A stretch of 47,784 bases of DNA, from NCBI GenBank assembly GCA_946615865.1, contig CAMOIJ010000017.1, forward strand, positions 1 through 47,784, in the 5' to 3' direction. Below are positions 11,501 through 18,030 of the stretch, one piece after another; within the stretch, counting starts at the first letter, position 1, and each line of letters starts with the position of its first letter. The position numbers were made by a program, and so were the translations under genes. This DNA comes from an uncultured Lachnospiraceae bacterium. Lineage in GTDB: Bacteria; Bacillota; Clostridia; Lachnospirales; Lachnospiraceae. Under the pieces are notes generated by a model. It did not search any database, had not been told where the DNA came from, and saw nothing but the letters and a program-made list of their open reading frames with translations.

Positions 11501-12147
11501 GTCAGATATTCACCCAGTGTATCAGTAATCTGATGATTTGCACCTGAGTATGCAGCGTCCGTATTGAAAGTGAATCTGCAGTCAAATGTCTCTCCGTCTT
11601 CATTGAGGACCATACCGTCTTTCTGGATCTTCGGAGTATAGTCAATGCGTGTGTTGACTTCTCTCTCCACCGGAGTGGGATCATACTCATTACTGACTTT
11701 TACTCTGTTATTTCCAATAACAACTGTCGGATTATTGTTTACGTCAACAGGTATTTTGGACGTATCAATGTCCGCACTGTAAGTGAGAGTGACAACTTCT
11801 CCGTCCTGCATTGAGTCGATAACGCACGAGAAAGAATTGCCTTCGACATTTTTCACGAAACCGACTTCACCCGTCTTGCTTGATTCCGCTGTGATGCTGG
11901 TTGGATCAAGAGTAAGAACTCCTTCAGTATCAGCAGTGATCGTGTCCTCTATGCGGACGTTTGTGCTGTTGCCGGTAGAAGTTACTGCGACTGTATAGTT
12001 AACCTTTTTATTCGCAAGGTCAACCGCCGCACTTTTACTTGCTGTTACGCTGCTTGAATTGTCAATCTCGATCTTCTTGGTAATTCCGTCAGAAAATACG
12101 ATCTCTGAAGCAGTCTCGTCAAATTCTCCTTCAAAATTCAGCCAGAA
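5512..12147 (-). CDS. Adhesin B, main body and cell-wall anchor (downstream part of a frameshifted gene)
   Basis: This frame is open from 12147 to the stop at 5512. Its first ATG is at 11856, but no ribosome binding site or signal peptide marks a real start, so it is read as the continuation of 12138-13742 after a one-base frameshift. Counting from that ATG: adhesin-type beta domains to about residue 690; a SpaA-type domain (LQGAEFALLDADKNPI, then LKEIKAPEGFVL); a pilin FctA-like domain near 800-910; six repeats of about 105 residues (such as LEISKTVVSPVPAE, each ending FTNT) at about 910-1540; and four FctA-like domains at about 1540-2045. The C-terminus has SKTGDEAPL, a hydrophobic helix and NRKKKKDEE, a variant LPXTG-type sorting signal. 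The protein would be a long wall-anchored stalk. No sortase gene is in the window. Confidence 0.88.
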   Translation of the reverse strand, partial: FWLNFEGEFDETASEIVFSDGITKKIEIDNSSSVTASKSAAVDLANKKVNYTVAVTSTGNSTNVRIEDTITADTEGVLTLDPTSITAESSKTGEVGFVKNVEGNSFSCVIDSMQDGEVVTLTYSADIDTSKIPVDVNNNPTVVIGNNRVKVSNEYDPTPVEREVNTRIDYTPKIQKDGMVLNEDGETFDCRFTFNTDAAYSGANHQITDTLGEYLTLEGTTGARITIIDSEGNSTQQFLNWGESNPNFGTLNKAGGNDSFVYITPNIPGEYKYIVEYQVKVTGTEGLVEQITVSNTVQTDGDKSSTGTGTYTPATGELKLYKTANKIDYENKEVTWTVSIDVPETGLTEAYAELVDQLPQSGWIDEIGGSAWDTFVQDSETVTGLIGTESYTLVNDPANHKFSVNFKNSNNQPGLDAGQKRVVTVTFKTAIDPNWLDAAKTRAWLANHVNNVRLGTKTGSASVFIAGAGVTKTGELCGYRTVNGTRLPIYRFTLLLKNVTKDDNTIKDTFDRELLEPLYVDQLESTEGLTSDDKWYGWHTTNEYMSGVRSSSAVSYVDTPYGMDIITSADSMVHNSLTTTGFYEVTRIDYFLTVKDAAALKKIQDLAYADENNEYTFNNSAEWENTTGDVDVTYEYKGLKKELLTSDDDLTKTDENVTAQFRITLNPGGQTLNGGEPMTMTDTVTNLSVDVTTIQASPSAGVSWDMTGNTVTYVIPDSTQVIITYTATVIFDTIGEQGQTIDSTFSNVAEMKGYKDEIEKTAHRKNNGGGGGSVLNIHLLKYKKGDMTKTLQGAEFALLDADKNPIQDKNGNNVTFETDENGLITVEGDADAYGWTLFADTDYYLKEIKAPEGFVLKNTYYKFIICEDGLPDYDKNIYYSGDTMTCKNEKPGATLEVEKALGEDSNWPEGEIVVFTLQSMTEGAPMPESGGETVILSEPGKGTFGEIEYPVSDKEQTYEYKITESEGFGEGWTNSGDITATVVISPDDGSGNVTTTVTYSPENKTITNTKDEGGLVVSKKVVSAVTADKTKDFSFRVELSDKSVNGTYGEMTFTNGVAEFTLKDGETKRATGLAKGIEYKVFETAEEDFNTTSTGETGEIVEKETKKAEFTNTRKTGSLEISKTVVSPVPAEATKEFTFTIELSDNTVNGTFSDVKFTNGVAEVTVAGGSPKTIEGLPEGVNYTVTEAADNDFENTKKEGETGSITAAGATAAFENTRKTGELEVTKKVVSSTASDKQKDFSFRVTLTPALSGTFGGMTFDENGVAKFTLKGGETKSATGLPVGCEYKVEEDTAAGFVTTKTGVTGKISAIKATAAFTNTKAEGGLIVSKSVVSAVTADKQKKDFGFEVVLTDKSINGTYGEMTFENGVAKFTLKGGETKFATGLPDAIGYVVSESSEPASDFIIISDGATGNIVHNETNTAEFTNTRKTGNLEISKTVVSPVPAEKDANYTFTVTLTNSEQKISGEYSGYYFDENGQATVTVKGNASVTIEGLPVGTTYSVVESKYDNFDTESTGEAGDINDTKTSVAAFTNTRKTGSLEVTKTVANKNSTNTTSKFSFTVTLGDKTINGSFGDMTFNEGVAKFTLKDGEKAAAEGLPAGVSYVVEEANAEGFKTTKEEEAGEIKETIITASFTNTYLATGDVDLEVRKALEGRPLTDGQFGFELIGADGKAKQTKYCDSTGRVYFDRITYSQDDLQKNKEGFLEDTRIEYTVKEVIPADAADKGYTYDAEPKTITVTLHDNEDGTIKAEASPKPENVTFHNKYEAKGSIELNAGKILLGERALEKDKFEFELKDDKGKVLQRKKNDADGKVAFDAIEYTQDDIYEYDAATGQYKIKDKTSYEYKIHEVIPDDAVNADGTAYKDASEAVKKAGGFKKDGYTYDGTEHTITVELTDNGDGTINAKVAGSGDDAGDTGVVITNAYDSDGTLKLNAEKIFKNGTLKGGEFTFELMDAAGKVLQSKKNDAAGNVSFDMITYKLADVAKAPFTYTVREVPGSRTDVKYDTTVYTVTVELKDKGDGTLEVTKKIDNGGALEFENEQLNVETSVTIGGVKQLKGQTLKKDQFKFVLADENGKWLDTATNDAEGNFAFKPITYKLSDLNGEKTKVYSYSVWEVKGSESGITYDKTVYTVKVTVTDNGDGTMTAKADKAKSDIKFVNTTTEKKSKKTSSSKGSKTGDEAPLGVLFGGLGVGAIGLAVLLWNRKKKKDEE

Positions 12148-12150
12148 TTA
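12138..12150 (-). other. Single-base frameshift in adhesin B
   Basis: On the minus strand the upstream frame ends at TGA (12140-12138), while the downstream frame is closed by TAA at 12150-12148. The two frames can therefore be joined only within about ten bases (TTCTGGCTGA). Adding one T after AAT-TCT would read NSWLNFEGEFDE and restore the gene. The site is not a homopolymer and no canonical slippery heptamer is visible, so a point indel or an assembly error is more likely than programmed frameshifting. Confidence 0.85.
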
Positions 12151-13742
12151 ACATTACCCGAAGCAGTCAGTTTGTCGTAGTTTCCACTATTTTTATTCCA
12201 GGTAACAGTAAGTGTATCATTCTCAATCTTATATGTATTTCCTGCAATTACATAGGACTGTCCGTCTTTCTCAATGGTTATGGAAAAAGTGCCTTCCTGA
12301 CCATCTGCATTAAGTCCTGAAGGAATACTGTAGGTCAAAGCAGTATTGTCAAACTGCAGGCCTGCGCCCTCAGCAAGAGAAAAACTGATTTTATAACCTG
12401 TTCCGGGAGTGACCATATACTCACCGTCTTCATTAACAGGTGCATCGATCGTAACTGCGGTAATGAAATCTCTAAGATCGCTGCTCGAGGGTATCGCAGC
12501 ATCCGTCACATCAACGATAAACTTCACACCATCATTCATCTCGATGGTCAGTGTCTCTTCGCTCGTAAAAGGCGCAAGAGATGTGAGCAGCCAGTCTCCA
12601 TCTGCCTGCCTCTCTATTTTGACCAGATCATAGTCGGTGAATGTTACATTGCTTACATTTCCAATTGAAAACGCCTTGTCGAGATCTGTCTCATAAAGAT
12701 CGAGGATCTCTGCCAGCTCGCTCAGGTAAATGCTTCCTTCGCCAGGCATGGAGTATGTAAATCCATCGTAGGTGAAGTCAACCGTGTACACGATACCGTA
12801 TACGGAGAAGGACTCCGCGTCAAAAGCGATCTCGCTGACTTCGCTGCCGCCGTTGGTATCGGTGTTGACCACCTCGGCGTCCGCCGTGCCATCCTCGAAG
12901 TGCATAGCCTGGACTTCTCCTTCGGCTGCTACTTCGAGCGCTTTGTGATAAGTAATATTTACGCGAACCTGGCTCTGCGGCTGGATCTCCTGCTGCTGAC
13001 CGTCCGTTCCGGGCGCCACGATCGTGATGTCAAAAAAGCGTGCTTCCGCCACGCCCTTACCTGCTGCCGCTTCTGCGCCTGCAAGGTAGGACTCGTATTC
13101 GGAAGTTCCCTTCTCGATCTCGCGGACTTTGAGTTCCGCCGTCGCGGGGATCTTCGCATTCTCATCATAGGCCAGCGTCACATCGTAATCGTGGCCGTGA
13201 TAAACCAGTTCACCGGCGGTGAAGACTTCTTCCTGCGCCTGTGCTGCTGCCGCTGCCGCTTCTTCCGCAGTCAGTTCTGCAGCCGCTGCATCCGCATCCG
13301 CGTTTTCCAGCGCTTCCGCATCTTCTGCTGCTGCCGCTTCTTCCGTCACTGCCGAATCCCCTTCTTCCGATTCAACAGTTTCTTCTGTTTCCTCTCCGGA
13401 AGCGGCCTCAGAAATCTCTTCTTCCGCCGCTGTATTTTCATTTTCTTCCTCAGAAGCATCCGCATCTGCTTCCTCAACAGTCTGTGCGTCTGCTTTCTGC
13501 CCTTCGCCTGCCTCTTCCTGTGTCTGAACTTCTTCAACGCTTTCTTCATTGGCCGGCTCGGACGCTTCCGCGTCTCCGGGACTTTCCACCTGTTCCTCGT
13601 CTACAGCTTCCTGGGTGACTTCTTCAGTACCGACAATGCTGTCTCCATCCGCTATCTCTGCTGCATAGGAGACCCCGTTTGACCCCATTAACATGGAAGT
13701 AATCAGGACGGCTGCGAGGAATCTTTTGATCATCCTATTCAT
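12138..13742 (-). CDS. Adhesin B, N-terminal part (signal peptide and head), truncated by frameshift
   Basis: The 534-codon frame starts at ATG 13742, five bases after GGGAGAG, the same leader as adhesin A. Residues 1-28 are a signal peptide (FLAAVLITSMLMG, cleavage near SYA|AE). An extremely Glu/Ala-rich acidic segment extends to about residue 175. A folded region follows (LVYHGHDYDVTLAYDE, TAELKVREI, FSVYGIVYTVDFTYDG) that corresponds to the N-terminal module of adhesin A. The frame stops at TGA 12138 just after ASGNVNSG; homologous reading continues in the next frame. As the sequence stands, the product would be a secreted 534-residue fragment without a wall anchor. Confidence 0.9.
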   Translation of the reverse strand: MNRMIKRFLAAVLITSMLMGSNGVSYAAEIADGDSIVGTEEVTQEAVDEEQVESPGDAEASEPANEESVEEVQTQEEAGEGQKADAQTVEEADADASEEENENTAAEEEISEAASGEETEETVESEEGDSAVTEEAAAAEDAEALENADADAAAAELTAEEAAAAAAQAQEEVFTAGELVYHGHDYDVTLAYDENAKIPATAELKVREIEKGTSEYESYLAGAEAAAGKGVAEARFFDITIVAPGTDGQQQEIQPQSQVRVNITYHKALEVAAEGEVQAMHFEDGTADAEVVNTDTNGGSEVSEIAFDAESFSVYGIVYTVDFTYDGFTYSMPGEGSIYLSELAEILDLYETDLDKAFSIGNVSNVTFTDYDLVKIERQADGDWLLTSLAPFTSEETLTIEMNDGVKFIVDVTDAAIPSSSDLRDFITAVTIDAPVNEDGEYMVTPGTGYKISFSLAEGAGLQFDNTALTYSIPSGLNADGQEGTFSITIEKDGQSYVIAGNTYKIENDTLTVTWNKNSGNYDKLTASGNVNSG

Positions 13743-13830
13743 GTTGCTCTCCCTTTTTGAAACTATGTTAACGCGTCAATTTTCAAGTTATACTGTTGCT
13801 GTCAAATGAACAAAATTCCGTCCACAATAT

Positions 13831-13836
13831 ATTATA
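13831..13836 (-). promoter_or_regulatory. Candidate -10 box of adhesin B
   Basis: A consensus TATAAT on the minus strand lies about 90 bases upstream of the ATG at 13742. No good -35 sits at 16-18 bases; TTGTAC is 21 bases away. The divergent AraC-type gene starts at 13996, so this short AT-rich gap probably holds both promoters and perhaps the regulator's binding sites. Confidence 0.45.
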
Positions 13837-13995
13837 CGTTGTTTTACCTATTAATATGTACAAAAAATATATATCGTCACAAAAAATTCATATTCTTGTG
13901 TCTAAAAATGCGCCTGAATAATCGTCATTTTGATTGTCCTTGCACTTCCCAACCTGAAATGGTAAATTTGGTACAAATAACTGAGAGGATCGATT

Positions 13996-14841
13996 ATGCC
14001 CGAGAATATTTATCTTCAGAACTACAACATCCCCGAAGACGGGGTCCTGGTGGAATACAGAACAACCGGTGAATACACCCCTGCCCACTGGCACGATTCC
14101 CTTGAGCTGGTCTATATTTTGAATGGAAACGCGACCATTTATCTGGAAGGAAGCGAGCACAAGCTTGTTCCCGGAGAATTCATTGTGATCGATACCAACC
14201 AGATCCATGAGGCGCGGTGCACCCACACTTATATGATGATCGTGGTCAGGATTGACGATGATCTGATCCAGCGCCTTATGGGAAATAAGCGCAATTTCCA
14301 GATCATCTGCAGCCGGGCGGAACTGACGGACGAGCTTGTTCCCGCCTATCTGGAGATCTGCGACTGCCTTAAGAAACTTGTGCAGCTCCATGTTCGCCAG
14401 CCTAAGGGATATATGATCGCGACGCAGTCGATCGCGCTGGACATTCTGTACCGGCTGATCACCGACTTTTCAATCCCTTTATACAAAGAAGATCTCCCCG
14501 AACCGAGCCGCAATCAGCTCAGGATCAAAGAGATCGTTTCATACATCGACAAGCACTATATGGAGCCGCTGTCCCTCGAACAGATCGCAGATGTCTTCGG
14601 CCTCAACAGCGACTATTTCAGCCGCATGTTCCGGCAGAACATCGGTATTCCCTTCACGCAGCATGTCAACCACGTGCGGCTCACCCACATCTACCACGAC
14701 ATCTGCTCGACAGACGAGCCTGTCCTGGAGGTGCTCGACAAGCACGGATTTACCAATTACAAGCTGTTCAGCCGCATGTTCAAGGAAGTTTACGGGGATA
14801 CGCCCCGTGAGATCCGGAGAAGGGCGAAGGAGGAAGAATAA
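13996..14841 (+). CDS. AraC-family transcriptional regulator with cupin sensor domain
   Basis: A 281-residue protein starting at ATG 13996, preceded by GAGAGGA. The N-terminal half is a cupin-like sensing domain (HWHDSLELVYILNG with His31 and His33; VPGEFIVIDTNQIHE). The C-terminal hundred residues hold the two helix-turn-helix motifs of AraC/XylS proteins (SLEQIADVFGLNSDYFSRMF and GFTNYKLFSRMFKEVYGDTP). The length is typical of the family. It is divergent from adhesin B with only 253 bases between starts, so local control of the adhesins is plausible, but its ligand cannot be read from the sequence. It ends at a bidirectional terminator. Confidence 0.93.
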   Translation: MPENIYLQNYNIPEDGVLVEYRTTGEYTPAHWHDSLELVYILNGNATIYLEGSEHKLVPGEFIVIDTNQIHEARCTHTYMMIVVRIDDDLIQRLMGNKRNFQIICSRAELTDELVPAYLEICDCLKKLVQLHVRQPKGYMIATQSIALDILYRLITDFSIPLYKEDLPEPSRNQLRIKEIVSYIDKHYMEPLSLEQIADVFGLNSDYFSRMFRQNIGIPFTQHVNHVRLTHIYHDICSTDEPVLEVLDKHGFTNYKLFSRMFKEVYGDTPREIRRRAKEEE

Positions 14842-14850
14842 TCGCATTGA

Positions 14851-14894
14851 AAAAACCGCTTCGGTGATGATCATCGAAGCGGCTTTCTTTTTTT
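14851..14894. terminator. Bidirectional terminator between the AraC gene and the Nudix gene
   Basis: Stem CCGCTTCG (14856-14863) and CGAAGCGG (14875-14882) with an 11-base loop. It is flanked by an A-run on the left and a T-run on the right, so it can serve both convergent genes. Confidence 0.85.
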
Positions 14895-14936
14895 CATAGT
14901 CGGAAGAGTTTCACTATTTTGATCGTGCTTCACTCT

Positions 14937-15434
14937 TCAGAAGTGGTATTCTCCGTCGAAGAACCCATTAAGGAACGCCTGCGCCAGAGACTTATCCCTT
15001 ATTCTGGCTCTGGCTTCCCCAACACTGAACCATTTCCAGGCATCAATCTCCGAGTTGGGGCTTGGCTCGCCCTCCTCCACGATCGCCGTGAAATTCAGCA
15101 TCAGCGTGTTGGACGGTGCGAAATAATGGCTCCTGTTGAAATGGCACTCCAGCACCTCAAGCCCCATTTCTTCGCCGACCTCTCTCTTGACCGCGTCCTC
15201 GGCGTCTTCGCCCTTGTTGACATATCCCGCCACAAGAATATAGGAATCCCTCCCATACTGCTTGATCAGAAGAACCTTGTCCAACTCTTTATTCATGACG
15301 ATCATGCTGACCGCCGTGTTGTAGACCGGAAAGCGGAATTCCTGACACTCGGGGCAATAGGGGACCATGCCCTCCCCCATCAGATATTTTTCATCCAGCT
15401 TATGGCCGCAGTGCATACAGTATTTCATTTCCAT
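14937..15434 (-). CDS. Nudix hydrolase with N-terminal zinc ribbon (NudC-like)
   Basis: A 165-residue protein; ATG 15434 is preceded by GGGAG at eight bases. Cys6, Cys9, Cys27 and Cys30 form a zinc-ribbon pattern as in NADH pyrophosphatase NudC. A complete Nudix box follows near residues 70-92 (Gly, five residues, Glu, seven residues, then REVGEEMGL), so metal-dependent hydrolysis of a nucleoside diphosphate-linked substrate is expected. It is shorter than classical NudC and lacks the NudC N-terminal domain, so substrate choice (NADH, ADP-ribose or other) is open. It is a single-gene unit with the bidirectional terminator just downstream. Confidence 0.9.
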   Translation of the reverse strand: MEMKYCMHCGHKLDEKYLMGEGMVPYCPECQEFRFPVYNTAVSMIVMNKELDKVLLIKQYGRDSYILVAGYVNKGEDAEDAVKREVGEEMGLEVLECHFNRSHYFAPSNTLMLNFTAIVEEGEPSPNSEIDAWKWFSVGEARARIRDKSLAQAFLNGFFDGEYHF

Positions 15435-15559
15435 GATTTATTCTCCCGGGAATGCGAGGTTTACACAGAAGTAATTATAATACATAACTGCGTGGGTGAC
15501 ATCTACATTCAGCGTTTTGGTCGGTACATTACAGTTTTTGGTCGATTCTGATCCGGTCG

Positions 15560-15883
15560 TTTCGGCACACAAGCTTCTTTTTCTTAGATTCTCGTCCCGG
15601 CAGAACAATTCTGACTGGTAAATTCTAACTTGCAAAGTCTCCTCTTTCTTATTTTTCGGTACAGAGGCATCGTTGGCAAAATATTGCGTCCATGAAAATT
15701 CCTGAGCCTCAGGTTAGTTGAGGCTTTCTTCCACAATTTTTGTTTACCGAGGGACGAGAGTGTGTTCAAATTTTGCTTCTGTACCTAATTTCCTGCCGCC
15801 CGGTCTTCAGGTTGATTGGCACACATCAATTTGTTCCTCGTCTGGGGACGATAAATTTCTTAAAAAGTTGTTCTGTGCCGAAA
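15560..15883 (+). repeat. Four-arm inverted-repeat element, copy A (full length)
   Basis: This copy has arms at 15560-15598 (type 1, minus), 15654-15693 (type 2, minus), 15751-15786 (type 3, plus) and 15845-15883 (type 4, plus). A degenerate extra arm lies near 15817-15842. Each arm reads, in its own direction, GGGACGAG or TGGACG, an AT-rich middle of about 20 bases, then CTTCTGTRCCGAAA. The outer arms form long inverted ends (TTTCGGCACACAAG on the left, TTCTGTGCCGAAAT on the right). Copy B repeats the same arm order in the opposite orientation. It fills the otherwise gene-free stretch 15435-15929. No open reading frame or known RNA family is recognised in it. Confidence 0.75.
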
Positions 15884-15929
15884 TTCCCCCACAATGCCAT
15901 TACCCTCTAATGAAAATGATGCCTTAAAA

Positions 15930-15958
15930 ACAGAAAAAGAGCGCCATGCGCTCTTTTA
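15930..15958 (-). terminator. Terminator of the 61-residue small gene
   Basis: Hairpin GAGCGC (15939-15944), CAT loop, GCGCTC (15948-15953), extended by flanking A and T bases. On the minus strand it is followed by TTTTTCTG. It lies 15-40 bases past the stop at 15973. Confidence 0.8.
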
Positions 15959-15972
15959 ATGTCTTCAGCTCG

Positions 15973-16158
15973 TTATTTCCCGCTTTTTTGAGCACCGGGC
16001 TTCAGATTCTGAAGGATACTCCCAATAGCCTCAAGCGCGCTGCGGCGCTTCTGCAGCATTTTCCGGGAATCGAGTTTGGCCTTTTCCAATGTGCTTTCTG
16101 TTTTACCAGCATCGGTTGCTGCAGTCCCCTCGAAACTATAGAGTTCTGTATACATCAT
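15973..16158 (-). CDS. Small 61-residue protein of unknown function
   Basis: A short frame from ATG 16158 (MMYTELYSFEGTAATDAG) to the stop at 15973. Three independent signals support it: GGAGG nine bases before the start, a textbook promoter at 16202-16230, and a terminator directly after it. The product is hydrophilic and basic towards its end (SRKMLQKRRSALEAIGSILQ, probably helical, then NLKPGAQKSGK). There is no signal peptide or membrane segment. I do not recognise a family. The promoter quality suggests it is well expressed on its own, not as the tail of the upstream C39-like gene. Confidence 0.72.
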   Translation of the reverse strand: MMYTELYSFEGTAATDAGKTESTLEKAKLDSRKMLQKRRSALEAIGSILQNLKPGAQKSGK

Positions 16159-16201
16159 GTTACATTTCCTCCGGTTGGCAGTTACTCTTTAACTGATTTC
16201 A

Positions 16202-16230
16202 ATCATAACATTTTTGTAACATTTTGTAAA
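16202..16230 (-). promoter_or_regulatory. Vegetative promoter of the 61-residue small gene
   Basis: On the minus strand: TTTACA (16230-16225), a 17-base spacer, then TATGAT (16207-16202) with an upstream TG making an extended -10. This is close to the housekeeping sigma consensus. Predicted transcription starts about 40 bases before the ATG at 16158. Confidence 0.75.
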
Positions 16231-16259
16231 GAATTTTAAATACTTTACAGCCAACTTTT

Positions 16260-16847
16260 TTATCCTTTTTTCCGGTTCACCACCGTACACAATGCGAAGA
16301 ACTCTTCGCCGGCCGGAAGATCATGGATTCTTCTCACCCAGCCGTCGGCCATCCGCAGCATCAGTCTTCCGTCTCTGACAGTGTAACCATAGCACAGCAT
16401 ATGGTGATTTCCGTAAACAGGATGTCTGTGTACCTCCAGATACACGATCGCTCCGCGGTCCAGCTCGGTGCAGACGCGCCGCGCTGTAGCGGGGAAAGGT
16501 CCCCTGACGCTGTAACCGGTGAGCCCGTAAGCCCTAAGGCTCCTGCGGATCATAAGCGGTACAAGAAAATCGGAGGTTCCCCCGAAACGCTTGAGGAAAT
16601 CTGCGTTCATATAGATAAGACGCTTCCTGCCGATCCCGGCGATCCTGCGAAACACCGCTTCAGGGCTCTGAGAAATAGGTATCCCCTCTCTCTTAGCCAA
16701 AGTATAGACCAGGTTGGTGATCGCCGTCGGGCCGCAGTGCCTTCTGTAGGCACGGTCCAGTTTCGCGAACTGTCCGGTCGTAAAGCAGTATTCATTTCCG
16801 TTCCAGAACGCGCTTGAACGCCCCTCATCTAATGATTCTCTGAACAA
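16260..16847 (-). CDS. C39-like papain-fold cysteine peptidase or peptidase-like protein
   Basis: A 195-residue protein that starts with TTG at 16847, six bases after the stop of the 3D-domain gene; no in-frame ATG lies nearby. Residues around 37-44 read RHCGPTAITNL, which matches the catalytic Cys region of C39-type peptidases (compare Q-x-x-x-C-G-P-T). HRHPVYGNHHMLCYGY near 140-155 supplies the His and MADGW near 170 the following Asp. The Cys-His-Asp order fits a papain fold. No signal peptide is visible, so export is uncertain. The tight link to a secreted 3D-domain protein suggests one transcript with a shared cell-envelope role, which is inference. Confidence 0.7.
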   Translation of the reverse strand: MFRESLDEGRSSAFWNGNEYCFTTGQFAKLDRAYRRHCGPTAITNLVYTLAKREGIPISQSPEAVFRRIAGIGRKRLIYMNADFLKRFGGTSDFLVPLMIRRSLRAYGLTGYSVRGPFPATARRVCTELDRGAIVYLEVHRHPVYGNHHMLCYGYTVRDGRLMLRMADGWVRRIHDLPAGEEFFALCTVVNRKKG

Positions 16848-16853
16848 AACTTT

Positions 16854-17912
16854 TTACCATGTCACCGCTATATCGAGCTGATTGGGGTTGCCCGCGGCAA
16901 ATCCGCCTGTATCAACGACGATGCAGGTGCCCAGACTGCACTCCACGAGGGATCCGAAAGGATGGACTCCAAGGTTCGCCGCGCACATGATGTAGTCGCC
17001 GAACATCTTGCAGCCGTCATTTCTCACCCAAACATCGTAGTAGTAACCTCTTCGGTTCATGTTTCTTACGCAGCCGCTCATGTTGAGATTGTAATAAGTC
17101 TCCTTGCCCGAGGGGCCGTATACGCTGCCCTTGCTGCGGGAGAGCACCGGACCGTTCCAGTTAAGGCTGCGGGTCTGGTTCGCGAGTTCGGACCTGCGCT
17201 CATCCTTGACCGCCTGTGCCCAATCCTCCTTGGCCTCGGAGGTCTTCTCTACGAGGATTTCCTCCTGCTCCTGCTTGCTCTGGGCTTCGTTCTCTTCCTT
17301 TCTCGCGTCGTCCTCTTTGAGCGACTCGATCTCAGCAGGGTCTCTTGTGATAACACTGCTGTCAAGATAGCCGATCCTGCCGCCGACCCTGACTTCCCAA
17401 TAGGTTAAGTCGTTGGTGCCGGTAAGGTTGATCGAACTGTATTTTTCCAAAGAAGCGATATCTTCAGCGTCATCGAAAGGCTCGCTCTTGACTGCTGCCG
17501 CTTCTGTGAGATAAACGATCGAATCTTCGCTGACAAACTGATAACTGCTGTCAAAAGCAGCTCCGATCGTGCTCTTATTCATCTCCGTCTCATCTGCGGA
17601 CGGCGTCTGCAGCGCCTCGTCTGCTGCTGAAGCTGTGTCTGAATTCTCCTCTTCAGTTTCCGTTTCACCCGTAATCATCGTCACGCCCAAGTCCGCGTTA
17701 TCGATCGCCTTCGCTGTCTCCGGCGAGATCACGTTGCCCGCAGCGTCTGTGGGCGCCTCGTCATTTGTTATCTCTTCCTCGATCTGAGCTGTCTCCGTAT
17801 TGGTTGCTCCCTCTCCGGCTGTCTCGGTCGCACGAGCCGCTGTTCCGCAGACTGCTCCTGCGCCCACCAGAATTACTGCTGACAGACAGAGGGAAAGTAT
17901 CCTTTTTCTCAT
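16854..17912 (-). CDS. Secreted protein with SH3-like segment and C-terminal 3D (RlpA-like) domain
   Basis: A 352-residue protein; ATG 17912 follows GGAGG by four bases. Residues 1-28 are a signal peptide (ILSLCLSAVILVGAGAV). An acidic Thr/Glu-rich linker runs to about 115. Residues 125-200 look like an SH3-type wall-binding module (DSIVYLTEAAAVKSEP, then YWEVRVGGRIGYLDSSVI). A charged coiled-coil stretch lies at 205-250. The end (FGDYIMCAANLGVHPFGSLV, then VVDTGGF and QLDIAVTW) matches the 3D domain with its three Asp positions, found in peptidoglycan-acting proteins such as MltA-like and Rpf/YabE-type proteins. A role in peptidoglycan turnover is likely; the exact reaction is unknown. A TAAAAT -10 lies about 50 bases upstream. 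Confidence 0.85.
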   Translation of the reverse strand: MRKRILSLCLSAVILVGAGAVCGTAARATETAGEGATNTETAQIEEEITNDEAPTDAAGNVISPETAKAIDNADLGVTMITGETETEEENSDTASAADEALQTPSADETEMNKSTIGAAFDSSYQFVSEDSIVYLTEAAAVKSEPFDDAEDIASLEKYSSINLTGTNDLTYWEVRVGGRIGYLDSSVITRDPAEIESLKEDDARKEENEAQSKQEQEEILVEKTSEAKEDWAQAVKDERRSELANQTRSLNWNGPVLSRSKGSVYGPSGKETYYNLNMSGCVRNMNRRGYYYDVWVRNDGCKMFGDYIMCAANLGVHPFGSLVECSLGTCIVVDTGGFAAGNPNQLDIAVTW

Positions 17913-18030
17913 AAATCCTCCATTTTCTCTGCATTCTTACCTAAAACATTGTTATTTTAGCATGCAGATTTTAAAAATGTCGGATTTTGGTTTTTCTTTA
18001 TACTTTTTAACAGAAAGTTTATAAAATGCT

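Noticed and set aside
12120..12150. Programmed ribosomal frameshift in adhesin B
   Set aside because: No canonical slippery heptamer is visible, and joining is possible only in a ten-base window; a plain indel explains it better.
15946..16239. 97-codon plus-strand frame over the small-gene region
   Set aside because: It lies antisense to the 61-residue gene, which has promoter, ribosome binding site and terminator; the plus frame has none of these.
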